Notes under the pieces: model-generated
Seen by the model: only the letters and a program-made list of their open reading frames with translations
Database searches by the model: none
Told to the model about the DNA's origin: nothing
Made by a program: the position numbers and the translations under genes
Shown: one piece after another, positions 16,630 to 24,875 of the stretch
How positions within the stretch are numbered: position 1 is the stretch's first letter
Layout of the letters: every line of letters begins with the position of its first letter
Origin: an uncultured Lachnospiraceae bacterium
GTDB taxonomy: Bacteria > Bacillota > Clostridia > Lachnospirales > Lachnospiraceae
Length of the DNA: 45,935 bases
NCBI GenBank assembly: GCA_910579425.1
Contig: CAJTVL010000031.1
Coordinates: 1-45,935, forward strand
Direction: 5' to 3'

Positions 16630-16640
16630 TTTGACGGCTC
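16609..16640 (-). terminator. Shared terminator whose loop contains both stop codons
   Basis: A 10-bp stem (16616-16625 with 16631-16640, one GU pair) encloses a five-base loop TTAAT. That loop holds the TAA of the DUF975 gene (16627-16629) and, on the other strand, the TAA of prfB (16626-16628). For prfB the stem is followed by seven U residues, so it is a strong terminator; on the plus strand only TTT follows. Confidence 0.85.
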
Positions 16641-17745
16641 TTTGATACTGATCCATTTCAGATAGGCATTGATGAAAAGGTCAAGGCCTCCATCCATCAC
16701 TGCATCCACATTTCCTGTCTCTGCGTTCGTCCTGTGATCCTTCACCATCGTATAGGGCTGCATCACATAGGAACGAATCTGATTGCCCCATCCGATTTCC
16801 TTCACTTCTCCACGGATATCCGAAAGCTTTTCGGCATTCGCTTCTTTTTTCAGCATATACAGCTTCGCTTTCAGCATCTGCATGGCTTTGTCTTTATTCT
16901 GGAACTGGGAGCGCTCATTCTGGCACTGCACCACAATTCCGGTGGGAAGGTGCGTGATGCGGATTGCTGAGGAGGTCTTATTGATGTGCTGTCCTCCCGC
17001 ACCGCTGCTTCGGTAGGTGTCGATACGAAGATCTTCCTCATTGATCTCTACATCTAAATCTTCCTCAATATCCGGCATGACATCCAGGGATACAAAGGAA
17101 GTCTGCCGCTTGCCCTGGGCGTTAAAAGGAGAAATGCGAACCAGCCTGTGTACTCCCTTTTCGGATTTCAGATAGCCATAGGCATTAATGCCGTTTACCT
17201 GGAAGGTAACTGACTTAATTCCGGCCTCATCCCCGTCCAGATAATCCAGTACTTCCACGGCAAATCCCTTGCGCTCCGCCCATCTGGTATACATACGGTA
17301 GAGCATGGAGCACCAGTCGCAGCTCTCCGTACCTCCCGCTCCCGCATTCAGCTTAAGGATCGCGCTATTCGCATCATACTCATCGGAAAGCAGGGCGCTT
17401 ACCCGGATTTCCTCAAAGGAGGCCACAAAATCATCCAGCTCCCTGCGTATATCCTCCACAAGGGAAGCATCCTCCTCCTCGTAGCCCATCTCAATCAGAG
17501 TTTCAATATCCTCGTATTGTGATTCCAGGCCCTGTACGGTTTCCACCGTATCCTTTAAGTTTTTAAGCTCCTTCATCTTCTGGTTGGATACATCCGGATC
17601 GTCCCAAAAGCCCGGAGCCTCCATTTCCATTTCCAGCTCTTCGATCTTCTTTGACTTATTTGCTAAGTCAAAGTGAATCCCTCACTTCCGCTAAAGGGCT
17701 TTTGTAAGTCTGGAGCTCAGACTTCATCTGATCTAATTCTACCAC
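16626..17745 (-). CDS. prfB: Peptide chain release factor 2, with programmed +1 frameshift
   Basis: RF2 releases peptides at UGA and UAA. The full protein is about 372 residues, made in two frames. Translation starts at a GTG (17745) after AGAGGTGACGCAAG and runs 25 codons to an in-frame TGA (17668-17670). The slippery site CTTTGAC with an upstream SD-like GAGGGAT gives the classic +1 shift into the main frame, which continues to 16626. The stop-recognition motif SPF (HRLVRISPF) and the catalytic GGQ (SSGAGGQHINKTSS) are both present. Low RF2 promotes shifting, so RF2 controls its own level. The stop overlaps the DUF975 gene. The promoter is at 17801-17829. Confidence 0.95.
17667..17673 (-). 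promoter_or_regulatory. Programmed +1 frameshift site of prfB
   Basis: Read on the minus strand, CTT TGA C is preceded by an SD-like GAGGGAT. This is the arrangement known from most bacterial prfB genes. The zero frame ends at the TGA after codon 25; the shifted frame reads GAC and stays open for 346 further codons. Confidence 0.93.
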
Positions 17746-17800
17746 CTTGCGTCACCTCTTTCCTTATTGTCATTTTCTGTTTGGCGTCATTTCGTAGTAA

Positions 17801-17829
17801 ATTATAGGCGATTTTGGCCGGATAATCAA
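17801..17829 (-). promoter_or_regulatory. Promoter of prfB
   Basis: On the minus strand TTGATT (17824-17829) is followed after 17 bp by a perfect TATAAT (17801-17806), in the 93-bp gap after secA. prfB can thus be transcribed apart from secA. Confidence 0.75.
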
Positions 17830-17838
17830 CCGAAAATC

Positions 17839-20409
17839 TTATGAACCTTTCTTACCGCAACACTGCTTGTATTTCTTTCCGCTTCCGCAGGGGCAGGGAT
17901 CGTTGGGGTAAATCTTGGTGGCGGCACGCTTCACCGGAGCCTTGGCCAACGAGTCGTCCTTGTTGGTTCCCGTCACTTTGGCTACCTGCTCTCTCTCCAC
18001 CTTCTGCTCCACCCGGACATGGAACAGCACTCTGACCGTCTCCTCACAGATATTCTGGGTCATCTCATCAAACATCTCGTAACCGCTGAGCTTGTACTCC
18101 ACCAACGGATCTCTCTGGCCATAGGCCTGCAGGCCCACACCCTGACGGAGCTGATCCATATCGTCAATGTGATCCATCCACTTGCGGTCGATGACCTTAA
18201 GAAGGATAACACGCTCCAGCTCCCGGATGGCCTCAATCTCAGGGAATTCAGCTTCCTTGGCCTCATAAAGCTTCACAGCCTCTTCCTTAAGCTGCTGCTT
18301 CAGCGCATTTTTCTTAGGGGTATTGATGCGTCCACGGTTGACAGGCCTTAAGGGAATGGTGGGCAGCAGCAGGGAATTCAGCTCTTCCAGATTCCAGTCG
18401 TCATAATCCGTATCATCACCGATCACGGTATCCACTTCATTTTCTACAATATCCGTGATCATCTTATAAATGGCATCCCGCATACTCTCGCCGTTCAGAA
18501 CCCGGCGTCTCTCCTCATAAATGATTTCTCTCTGCTCGTTCATCACCTGATCATACTCAAGCAGGTTCTTACGGATACCGTAGTTGTTGTTTTCTATTTT
18601 CTTCTGGGCATTTTCAATGGCATTGCTCAGCATCTTGTGCTCGATTTCCTGATTCTCAGGAATGCCCAGGGCGTTAAACATATTAATCAGACGTTCCGAA
18701 CCGAACAGGCGCATCAGATCGTCTTCCAGGGAAATGTAAAACTTGGATTCACCGGGATCCCCCTGACGTCCGGAACGGCCTCTTAGCTGGTTATCGATAC
18801 GTCTGGACTCATGGCGCTCGGTTCCTATGATCTTAAGTCCCCCAGCCTCTCTGGAAAGGTCGTCCAGCTTAATATCCGTGCCACGGCCGGCCATGTTGGT
18901 GGCGATGGTAACGGCGCCGTGAATACCTGCATCCGCAACGATCTCCGCCTCCAGTTCATGGAACTTGGCATTCAGCACCTTGTGCTGGATCCCCTGTTTT
19001 GTCAGAAGCCTGCTGAGCTCCTCGGAAGCCTCTATGGTAATCGTACCTACCAGTACCGGCTGCCCCTTGGCATGGGACTCCTTCACAGCTTCCACAATGG
19101 CGTGAAGCTTCTCTTTCCTGGTCTTGTAAACGGCATCCTGCAAGTCCTTTCTCGCAACCGGCTTATTGGTAGGAATCTCGATGACATCCATGCCATAAAT
19201 ATCACGGAATTCCCTCTCCTCTGTAAGAGCCGTACCGGTCATACCTGCTTTCTTTTCAAATTTATTAAAGAAGTTCTGGAACGTAATCGTTGCAAGGGTT
19301 TTGCTCTCACGCTTCACCTTTACATGCTCTTTTGCCTCAATTGCCTGGTGCAGGCCGTCAGAATAACGTCTTCCCGGCATGATACGTCCGGTAAACTCGT
19401 CCACGATCAGCACCTGCTCATCCTTTACCACATAATCCTGATCCCTGAACATCAGGTTATTGGCCCGAAGGGCTAATATGATATTATGCTGAATCTCTAT
19501 ATTTTCAGGGTCAGCAAGATTTTCTATCTGGAAAAATTTCTCTACCTTTTCAACGCCCTGGGCGGTAAGGTTGACTACCTTGTCCTTTTCATTGACAATG
19601 AAATCCCCTGTTTCCTCTCTCTCCACGCCCATGATGGCGTCCATCTTGGTCAATTCTTCCATGTCCTCGCCACGCCTTAACTGTTTGGCAAGTACGTCGC
19701 ATACCTCATAAAGCCTGGTGGATTTACCACTCTGGCCGGATATGATCAGCGGGGTTCTGGCCTCGTCAATGAGGACCGAGTCCACCTCGTCGATGATGGC
19801 ATAGTGCAGGGGGCGGAGCACCAACTGCTCCTTATAGATCACCATGTTGTCTCTCAGATAATCAAAACCCAGCTCATTGTTGGTGACATAGGTAATGTCG
19901 CAGGCATAAGCTTCTCTTCTCTCATCCGACTTCATGCTGTTTAGAACCACGCCTACCGTGAGGCCGAGGAATTTATAGATTTCTCCCATCCACTCCGCAT
20001 CACGCTTGGCCAGATAGTCGTTGACGGTAACCACGCATACCCCTTTTCCCTCCAAGGCATTTAAGTATGCGGGAAGGGTGGCCACCTGGGTTTTTCCTTC
20101 ACCGGTTTTCATTTCCGCGATACGGCCCTGGTGCAGGATGATACCGCCGATCAGCTGCACCCTGTAATGCTCTGTATTGAGTACCCGGCGGGCTGCTTCC
20201 CTTGTCACCGCAAAGGCTTCCGGGAGCAGATCGTCTAAGGTTTCTCCTTCTCCTAAACGCTTCTTAAATTCTTCGGTTTTCGCCGCAAGTTCTGTATCTG
20301 ACAGTGCCTGCATGGAGGGACGCAAATCTTCAATCTGTTTCACCGTTCCTTCAATGCGCTTTAACTCTCTTTCACTGTGGGTGCCAAATACTTTTTGGAT
20401 TATATTCAT
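17839..20409 (-). CDS. secA: Preprotein translocase ATPase SecA
   Basis: The 856-residue SecA drives preproteins through SecYEG using ATP. Visible are Walker A (TGEGKTQVA), the DEVD box (IIDEVDSVLIDEARTPLIISG), the PPXD region, the second nucleotide fold (GRGTDIKL, QLRGRSGRQGDPG) and the helical wing and scaffold. The C-terminal zinc motif PCPCGSGKKYKQCCGKKG completes it and indicates SecB- or ribosome-type binding. The ATG at 20409 follows GTGGAGGATTCAA; the frame is open to 20481, but without a better site. The leader has a hairpin at 20424-20466, and the promoter is at 20508-20536. Confidence 0.97.
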   Translation of the reverse strand: MNIIQKVFGTHSERELKRIEGTVKQIEDLRPSMQALSDTELAAKTEEFKKRLGEGETLDDLLPEAFAVTREAARRVLNTEHYRVQLIGGIILHQGRIAEMKTGEGKTQVATLPAYLNALEGKGVCVVTVNDYLAKRDAEWMGEIYKFLGLTVGVVLNSMKSDERREAYACDITYVTNNELGFDYLRDNMVIYKEQLVLRPLHYAIIDEVDSVLIDEARTPLIISGQSGKSTRLYEVCDVLAKQLRRGEDMEELTKMDAIMGVEREETGDFIVNEKDKVVNLTAQGVEKVEKFFQIENLADPENIEIQHNIILALRANNLMFRDQDYVVKDEQVLIVDEFTGRIMPGRRYSDGLHQAIEAKEHVKVKRESKTLATITFQNFFNKFEKKAGMTGTALTEEREFRDIYGMDVIEIPTNKPVARKDLQDAVYKTRKEKLHAIVEAVKESHAKGQPVLVGTITIEASEELSRLLTKQGIQHKVLNAKFHELEAEIVADAGIHGAVTIATNMAGRGTDIKLDDLSREAGGLKIIGTERHESRRIDNQLRGRSGRQGDPGESKFYISLEDDLMRLFGSERLINMFNALGIPENQEIEHKMLSNAIENAQKKIENNNYGIRKNLLEYDQVMNEQREIIYEERRRVLNGESMRDAIYKMITDIVENEVDTVIGDDTDYDDWNLEELNSLLLPTIPLRPVNRGRINTPKKNALKQQLKEEAVKLYEAKEAEFPEIEAIRELERVILLKVIDRKWMDHIDDMDQLRQGVGLQAYGQRDPLVEYKLSGYEMFDEMTQNICEETVRVLFHVRVEQKVEREQVAKVTGTNKDDSLAKAPVKRAATKIYPNDPCPCGSGKKYKQCCGKKGS

Positions 20410-20423
20410 TTGAATCCTCCACT

Positions 20424-20466
20424 CGTAACGGTCCGGTAAACCTGCGCCTTTGCTGCGCAGACCGTT
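20424..20466 (-). other. Hairpin in the secA leader
   Basis: On the minus strand AACGGTC...TGCGC can pair with GCGCA...GGACCGTT, giving a two-part stem just before the ribosome binding site. It has no U-run, so it is not a terminator. It might influence secA translation; this is inference. Confidence 0.4.
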
Positions 20467-20507
20467 AGAACATACTTCCAACAGACCTTCAAAAAACTTT
20501 AAGCCTT

Positions 20508-20536
20508 ATTGTAACAGATTTACGGATTGGATTCAA
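20508..20536 (-). promoter_or_regulatory. Promoter of secA
   Basis: On the minus strand TTGAAT (20531-20536), 17 bp, then TACAAT (20508-20513). This puts the start about 90 bases before the secA ATG. Confidence 0.7.
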
Positions 20537-20609
20537 CTGTTATCTGAAAGATGGGCAGAATAAACGTATGAGGGGAATGAAAGGATGTCGGCCCGATCTC
20601 CGAACCAGC

Positions 20610-20638
20610 TTTACACTTCCCGCCTGATTTGTTATACT
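20610..20638 (+). promoter_or_regulatory. Promoter of the small ORF at 20682
   Basis: TTTACA (20610-20615), 17 bp, TATACT (20633-20638), five of six matches in each box. It supports the small ORF that follows. Confidence 0.65.
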
Positions 20639-20681
20639 GAGGTTGTATCCATACAGATAATCAATGAAAGCAGGTGATTAC

Positions 20682-20864
20682 ATGCCAAGTGAAAAGGAAT
20701 TGAATGTCAACCTTTTAGATAAGTTAGATTTATTGGAAAGATTAGAAATGGCAGACCGCGAGGGCGGTTACGAAAAAATAAAGCAACAGCTTGCATTTGA
20801 GAAGAAATGTATTGAGCGTAAGCTTTATCAAAAACCGCCCCTGATAGAAACTACTCACAACTGA
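20682..20864 (+). CDS. Small charged protein of unknown function
   Basis: The 60-residue product is rich in Lys, Glu and Leu and looks helical (LLDKLDLLERLEMADREGGYEKIKQQLAFEKKCIERK). It has no membrane segment or known motif. The ATG at 20682 follows GCAGGTGAT, and a good promoter stands at 20610-20638, which makes it likely to be expressed. It lies between divergent secA and a decayed receiver domain. It could be a remnant partner of that lost regulator, but nothing proves this. Confidence 0.5.
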   Translation: MPSEKELNVNLLDKLDLLERLEMADREGGYEKIKQQLAFEKKCIERKLYQKPPLIETTHN

Positions 20865-20869
20865 CCCCT

Positions 20870-21113
20870 GGCACATCCTTGCCACTTCCTTATAGATATA
20901 CCTCCCCAGCATCCTGGCCAGTTCCCGGATATCAATAGGCTTTGCCACATGGGCGTTCATGCCGCAAGTCCGGGCATTGCCTAATATCCTCGGGAAACAC
21001 ATCGGCAGTAATGTCAATAGTCGAACCGTACCCGCGTCCTCCCGTTTCTGTCCGCATATGGCTTTTGTGGTTTCATGCCCGTTCATGACTGGCATCCGCA
21101 TCATCAATACCTA
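20870..21113 (-). pseudogene. Relic of a response-regulator receiver domain
   Basis: On the minus strand the translation reads MRMPVMNGHETTKAI, a receiver motif around the phosphorylated Asp, and later GMNAHVAKPIDIRELARMLGRYI, the conserved Lys and helix 5. Between them the frame shifts: TADVFPEDIRQC is read in another frame at about 20974-21006, and the Lys-region frame then returns near 20970. The N-terminal third, with the acidic pocket, is missing. Two frame changes and lost start mark a decayed gene, probably the tail of a hybrid sensor kinase. Confidence 0.8.
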
Positions 21114-21173
21114 AATTTTCTCTAAGGAACAGTGGAAGTTTCACTGTATGCCATACAAAAACTCCAAAAAAAT

Positions 21174-21208
21174 CCCCCCGCTCTCCATACCTCAGGAAAG
21201 CGGGGGAA
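21174..21208 (-). terminator. Terminator of the TrpB-like gene
   Basis: Arms CCCCCGCT (21175-21182) and AGCGGGGG (21199-21206) form a GC-rich 8-bp stem followed on the minus strand by GATTTTTTTGG, 35 bp after the stop codon. Confidence 0.85.
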
Positions 21209-21243
21209 TCTGTTCTGTATTCACCGAACCTGTTTATTTCATT

Positions 21244-22635
21244 CTAAATTTCATTTCCGGGAAATTTCGGAACCCCGGCAAACCCTTTTGCAAGATCCTC
21301 ATCGGTCGGAATATAATCTGTCATTTCCCCGTTATTAAAACGCTCATAAGCAACCATATCAAAGTACCCCGTTCCGGTAAGGCCAAAGAGGATGGTCTTT
21401 TCTTCCCCGGTCTCCTTGCATTTTATGGCTTCATCCATAGCTACCTTGATGGCATGGGAACTTTCCGGCGCAGGCAGGATCCCCTCTACCCTTGCAAACT
21501 CCTCTGCCGCCTTGAATACCGCAGTCTGCTCCACGCTGACTGCCTCCATGTAGCCGTCAGCATACAGTTGGGACAGCACGGAGCTCATACCGTGATAGCG
21601 CAGCCCCCCTGCATGGTTCGCTGCCGGGATAAAACCGCTGCCCAGGGTATACATTTTTGCCAAGGGGCAAACCTTTCCGGTATCGCAGAAGTCATAGACA
21701 AATTTTCCTCTGGTAAGGCTCGGGCAGGAAGCTGGCTCTACCGCCACGAAGCGATAATCTGCCTCTCCTCTTAATTTTTCTCCCATAAACGGAGAAATCA
21801 AACCGCCCAGATTGGAGCCGCCTCCGGCGCAGCCGATAATCATATCCGGCTTCACGCCATATTTATCCATGGCCGCTTTTGTCTCCAGGCCGATTACGGA
21901 CTGATGGAGCAGCACCTGGGTCAGCACGGAGCCCAATACATAGCGATAACCCTCCTGAGAAGTAGCGGCCTCTACCGCCTCGGAAATGGCGCATCCCAGG
22001 CTCCCGGTGGTTCCGGGGAATTCCTCCAGAATCCTCCTTCCAACCTCAGTGGTGTTGGAAGGAGAAGGGGTTACATTTGCCCCATAGGTGCGCATCACCT
22101 CTCTGCGGAAAGGTTTTTGCTCATAAGAGCACTTCACCATATACACTTGACAGTCAAGCCCCAGGTAAGCACATGCCATGGAAAGGGCTGTTCCCCACTG
22201 GCCCGCTCCCGTCTCTGTAGTCACACCCTTAAGCCCCTGCTGTTTGGCATAGTATGCCTGGGCAATGGCAGAGTTAAGCTTATGGCTGCCGCTGGTGTTA
22301 TTTCCCTCGAACTTGTAATAAATCTTTGCGGGAGTCTGTAATTTTTCTTCCAGACAATAAGCGCGCACCAACGGTGAGGGACGATACATCTTGTAAAACT
22401 TTCTGATGTCCTCCGGAATCTCAAAGTAGGCCGTGGTATCGTCCAGCTCCTGTCTGCACAGCTCATCGCAGAAGATACCGCGCATTTCCTCGAAGGTTAG
22501 GGGCTGCAAGGTTCCCGGGTTTAAAAGGGGAGCGGGTTTGTTTTTCATATCGGCCCGCACATTATACCAGCTTGTGGGCATCTCCTTTTCTTCCAGATAA
22601 ATCTTGTAAGGGATTTTTTTGTTTTCTTCACTCAT
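21244..22635 (-). CDS. TrpB2-like PLP-dependent tryptophan synthase beta
   Basis: The 463-residue protein is the longer TrpB2 form. It would join indole and serine, using pyridoxal phosphate bound to Lys119 in GSHKLNSA. GNNTSGSHK, TETGAGQWG, AGGGSNLGG and the late LFGLTGTGYFD support the fold. It has the N-terminal extension typical of TrpB2 and no adjacent trpA, so it is not in a normal trp operon. The ATG at 22635 follows GGAGGAAGGAAAC; the frame is open to 22656. A T-box leader (22690-22960) with a probable UGG specifier indicates control by tRNA-Trp charging. Confidence 0.9.
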   Translation of the reverse strand: MSEENKKIPYKIYLEEKEMPTSWYNVRADMKNKPAPLLNPGTLQPLTFEEMRGIFCDELCRQELDDTTAYFEIPEDIRKFYKMYRPSPLVRAYCLEEKLQTPAKIYYKFEGNNTSGSHKLNSAIAQAYYAKQQGLKGVTTETGAGQWGTALSMACAYLGLDCQVYMVKCSYEQKPFRREVMRTYGANVTPSPSNTTEVGRRILEEFPGTTGSLGCAISEAVEAATSQEGYRYVLGSVLTQVLLHQSVIGLETKAAMDKYGVKPDMIIGCAGGGSNLGGLISPFMGEKLRGEADYRFVAVEPASCPSLTRGKFVYDFCDTGKVCPLAKMYTLGSGFIPAANHAGGLRYHGMSSVLSQLYADGYMEAVSVEQTAVFKAAEEFARVEGILPAPESSHAIKVAMDEAIKCKETGEEKTILFGLTGTGYFDMVAYERFNNGEMTDYIPTDEDLAKGFAGVPKFPGNEI

Positions 22636-22689
22636 GTTTCCTTCCTCCATTTTCATAGTCTTTTTTCAACTGGATGAAAGCTTTTGCGC

Positions 22690-22960
22690 ATAAAAAAACT
22701 CCCATCCCAATCCAATGCTGGGACAAGAGTATCATCTCCTGCGGTGCCACCCGGCTTGGCGTAATCTTATACTACGCCCGCTCATTGCATACCATCATAT
22801 GCCTGATTTGGTAACGAAGTCTCCTCTCCGTCTCGTCTACTGATCTTTCGACTCGCCCTCCGAAGCCCATTCCTCCTGCTTCCTTATGCCGCTTCCCACC
22901 CGCCGCGGCTCTCTGTGATAAAGATTTACAAAAGTACTTACTCTTCCTCAACGGTTTATG
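22690..22960 (-). promoter_or_regulatory. T-box leader, probable Trp (UGG) specifier
   Basis: The minus strand contains the T-box core GGGTGGCACCGC (22741-22752). A full 12-bp terminator stem follows (22698-22709 with 22719-22730) and then AAAAAAA/U run at 22692-22698. A candidate specifier loop GGAATGGGCTTCGG (22861-22873) presents TGG at 22867-22869. Uncharged tRNA-Trp would favour the antiterminator and read-through into the TrpB-like gene. The T-box is clear; the codon assignment is an eye-based inference. Confidence 0.85.
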
Positions 22961-22966
22961 TTTTCT

Positions 22967-22995
22967 TTTATATCATATGCGGAGGGGAAAGTCAA
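22967..22995 (-). promoter_or_regulatory. Promoter of the T-box/TrpB transcript
   Basis: TTGACT (22990-22995) on the minus strand, 17 bp, then TATAAA (22967-22972). It lies back to back with the sensor-kinase promoter. Confidence 0.7.
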
Positions 22996-23020
22996 TGATA
23001 AAATAAAACCGGCCTTAAGA

Positions 23021-23050
23021 TTGTCCCATGAACCGGTTTTGTGTTATACT
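23021..23050 (+). promoter_or_regulatory. Probable promoter of the YesM-YesN pair
   Basis: TTGTCC (23021-23026), 18 bp, TATACT (23045-23050), with a small AAAACCGG/CCGGTTTT inverted repeat across it that could bind a regulator. Confidence 0.5.
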
Positions 23051-23096
23051 GAAAAATGCACCGTATTTGGTAGTAGTGTTTTCGGAGGGCGGGTTT

Positions 23097-24875
23097 ATGA
23101 GAAGACTGTTAAACAGAAGAAAAGCTCTCTTTTTCAAGATATGGATCTCCATTATTCTGATCAGCATCATCCTTTTTATTGCGGTGAATGTGATCTGGTA
23201 CAAAAACACCAGCGACATTATTTACCGAAATGAAATGCAGTCCGCCTCCAGTCTGCTGTATCAGCTCAATATGCAGATTGAAAATATCTTTAACTCCATC
23301 AATATCAATTCTTATCCCTTTCTCTTTGATTCGGATGTAAGGGAGATGCTCAGTGTCCCTCCGGCGGATGAGCAGGCGCGTCTTGAAAATGAGGAACAAA
23401 TCCGGAATATTTTCCGGCAGATGAAGAAGAACACCACCATGATCTGCAGCGTGGAATTTGTGGGAAGATACTACAATATTTCCTCTGAGATGGAGCGGTC
23501 CCGGGTGGCCTTTGAAAGGCTGCGGGAATATGACTGGTACCGGGAGTTTTCGGATTATTACGTAGATCTGATCACCCCGGTTTACAAAAATGATTACATT
23601 GAAAAATACAATACACGGGTGATCGGGTGGGCCAGGAAGCTCACCGGCGCCGATACCGCCAATACCATCGGTACCTTTCTCATCGAAATATCCTATCCTA
23701 GTATCGAAAATGTCATGAGGGAGGCTATGGAAAAATCAGGGAACAGGATTCTGGTTTTCGACAAACGGGGAAATCTCTACTTCCATCCGGACAGCCCTCA
23801 GGACAAAAGCTTTTCTGCAGAGGAAACGGATGCCCTTTTACAGAAGGCGAAATCCGGGGAGGATGTCTTTACCTTTACAGGGCAGAGATCGGAATATACC
23901 TGTCTGGTGGAACGTTCGGCAGCCTCCGGGTGGTATATCGTGATGATGGTCAACCGGCAGGAGCTTCTGGATTCTACCCGCGCCTCGGTGAGTCAGAGCC
24001 TGCTCCTTGCTCTGTTTATCGCCCTGTTTTCCTTTGTGATCGCATACGCGCTCTCGCAATATATCACACGGCCCATCCATCAGCTTGCCGATACCATGAA
24101 GATGGTGGAGAGCAACCGGCTCGATGTGGCCGTCCCGGTGGATACCTCTGTGACGGAGGCAGAGATCCTCTCCCGGGGCTTTAACAAAATGCTCTCCCAT
24201 ATCAGGGAACTGATCGGTGATATCCGCCGGGAGGAGCAGGAGAAAAACGCCATCGAAATCAAAATGCTCCAGGCTCAGATCAACCCTCACTTTCTCTATA
24301 ACATCCTGAATGTGATCCGTTGGAAAGCGGTGATGCATGGGGAGGAAACCATCAGTTCCATGCTTCTGTCCCTGATCCGGCTGCTGGAATTTAGCGGGAA
24401 GAAAACGGGTACCTTTGTCACCATCGAAAAAGAACTGGAACATGCGTCCAGCTATATCAACCTGATCCGTTACCAATATCAGGACGATTTCGAAATTGTC
24501 TATGATGTAGACCCGGAGGCTCTCTCCTGCTACACGGTGAAATTCATTTTACAGCCGCTTTTGGAAAACGCCCTGTTCCACGGAATCGAACCCCTTGATG
24601 AGAAAGGACAGATCCTTTTGTCTATCAGACGAAACGAAGATGGGATCTGCTTTGTAATAGAAGATAACGGCGTAGGAATGCCCGAGGATATCCAACACAA
24701 CCTCTCCGCCTTTCGCGGCCTGGGTCTCTTTAACGTCTGCGAACGCCTGGAAAAACACTATGGGGAACAATCCGCTCTGCAGATCGAGAGCCAGAAAGGT
24801 GCGGGAACCAGAATATCCTTTCAGATCCCTGTGATCTGTGACCCCTCTATGGAAAGGAATCATAATTTATGCTAA
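23097..24875 (+). CDS. YesM-family sensor histidine kinase
   Basis: The 592-residue kinase has a first membrane segment (about residues 14-34), an extracellular sensor to about 290, and a second membrane segment (LLLALFIALFSFVIAYALSQY). It then has a HAMP domain (TMKMVESNRLDVAVPVDTS), the YesM phosphorylation box (QAQINPHFLYNILNVIRW, with its His) and an ATP-binding domain with N box (PLLENALFHGIEP) and G box (DNGVGMPEDIQ). Such kinases sense extracellular carbohydrates or related ligands in Gram-positives. The ATG at 23097 follows GGAGGGCGGG; the frame is open to 23028. It overlaps the regulator gene by seven bases. Confidence 0.94.
   Translation: MRRLLNRRKALFFKIWISIILISIILFIAVNVIWYKNTSDIIYRNEMQSASSLLYQLNMQIENIFNSININSYPFLFDSDVREMLSVPPADEQARLENEEQIRNIFRQMKKNTTMICSVEFVGRYYNISSEMERSRVAFERLREYDWYREFSDYYVDLITPVYKNDYIEKYNTRVIGWARKLTGADTANTIGTFLIEISYPSIENVMREAMEKSGNRILVFDKRGNLYFHPDSPQDKSFSAEETDALLQKAKSGEDVFTFTGQRSEYTCLVERSAASGWYIVMMVNRQELLDSTRASVSQSLLLALFIALFSFVIAYALSQYITRPIHQLADTMKMVESNRLDVAVPVDTSVTEAEILSRGFNKMLSHIRELIGDIRREEQEKNAIEIKMLQAQINPHFLYNILNVIRWKAVMHGEETISSMLLSLIRLLEFSGKKTGTFVTIEKELEHASSYINLIRYQYQDDFEIVYDVDPEALSCYTVKFILQPLLENALFHGIEPLDEKGQILLSIRRNEDGICFVIEDNGVGMPEDIQHNLSAFRGLGLFNVCERLEKHYGEQSALQIESQKGAGTRISFQIPVICDPSMERNHNLC

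Noticed and set aside
16626..17745. prfB as a broken gene
   Set aside because: The in-frame TGA at codon 26 sits in CTTTGAC after an SD-like stretch, the normal programmed frameshift of prfB.
23838..24476. 212-residue frame antisense to the sensor kinase
   Set aside because: His/Gln-rich translation typical of a reversed coding strand; no site and no recognised domain.
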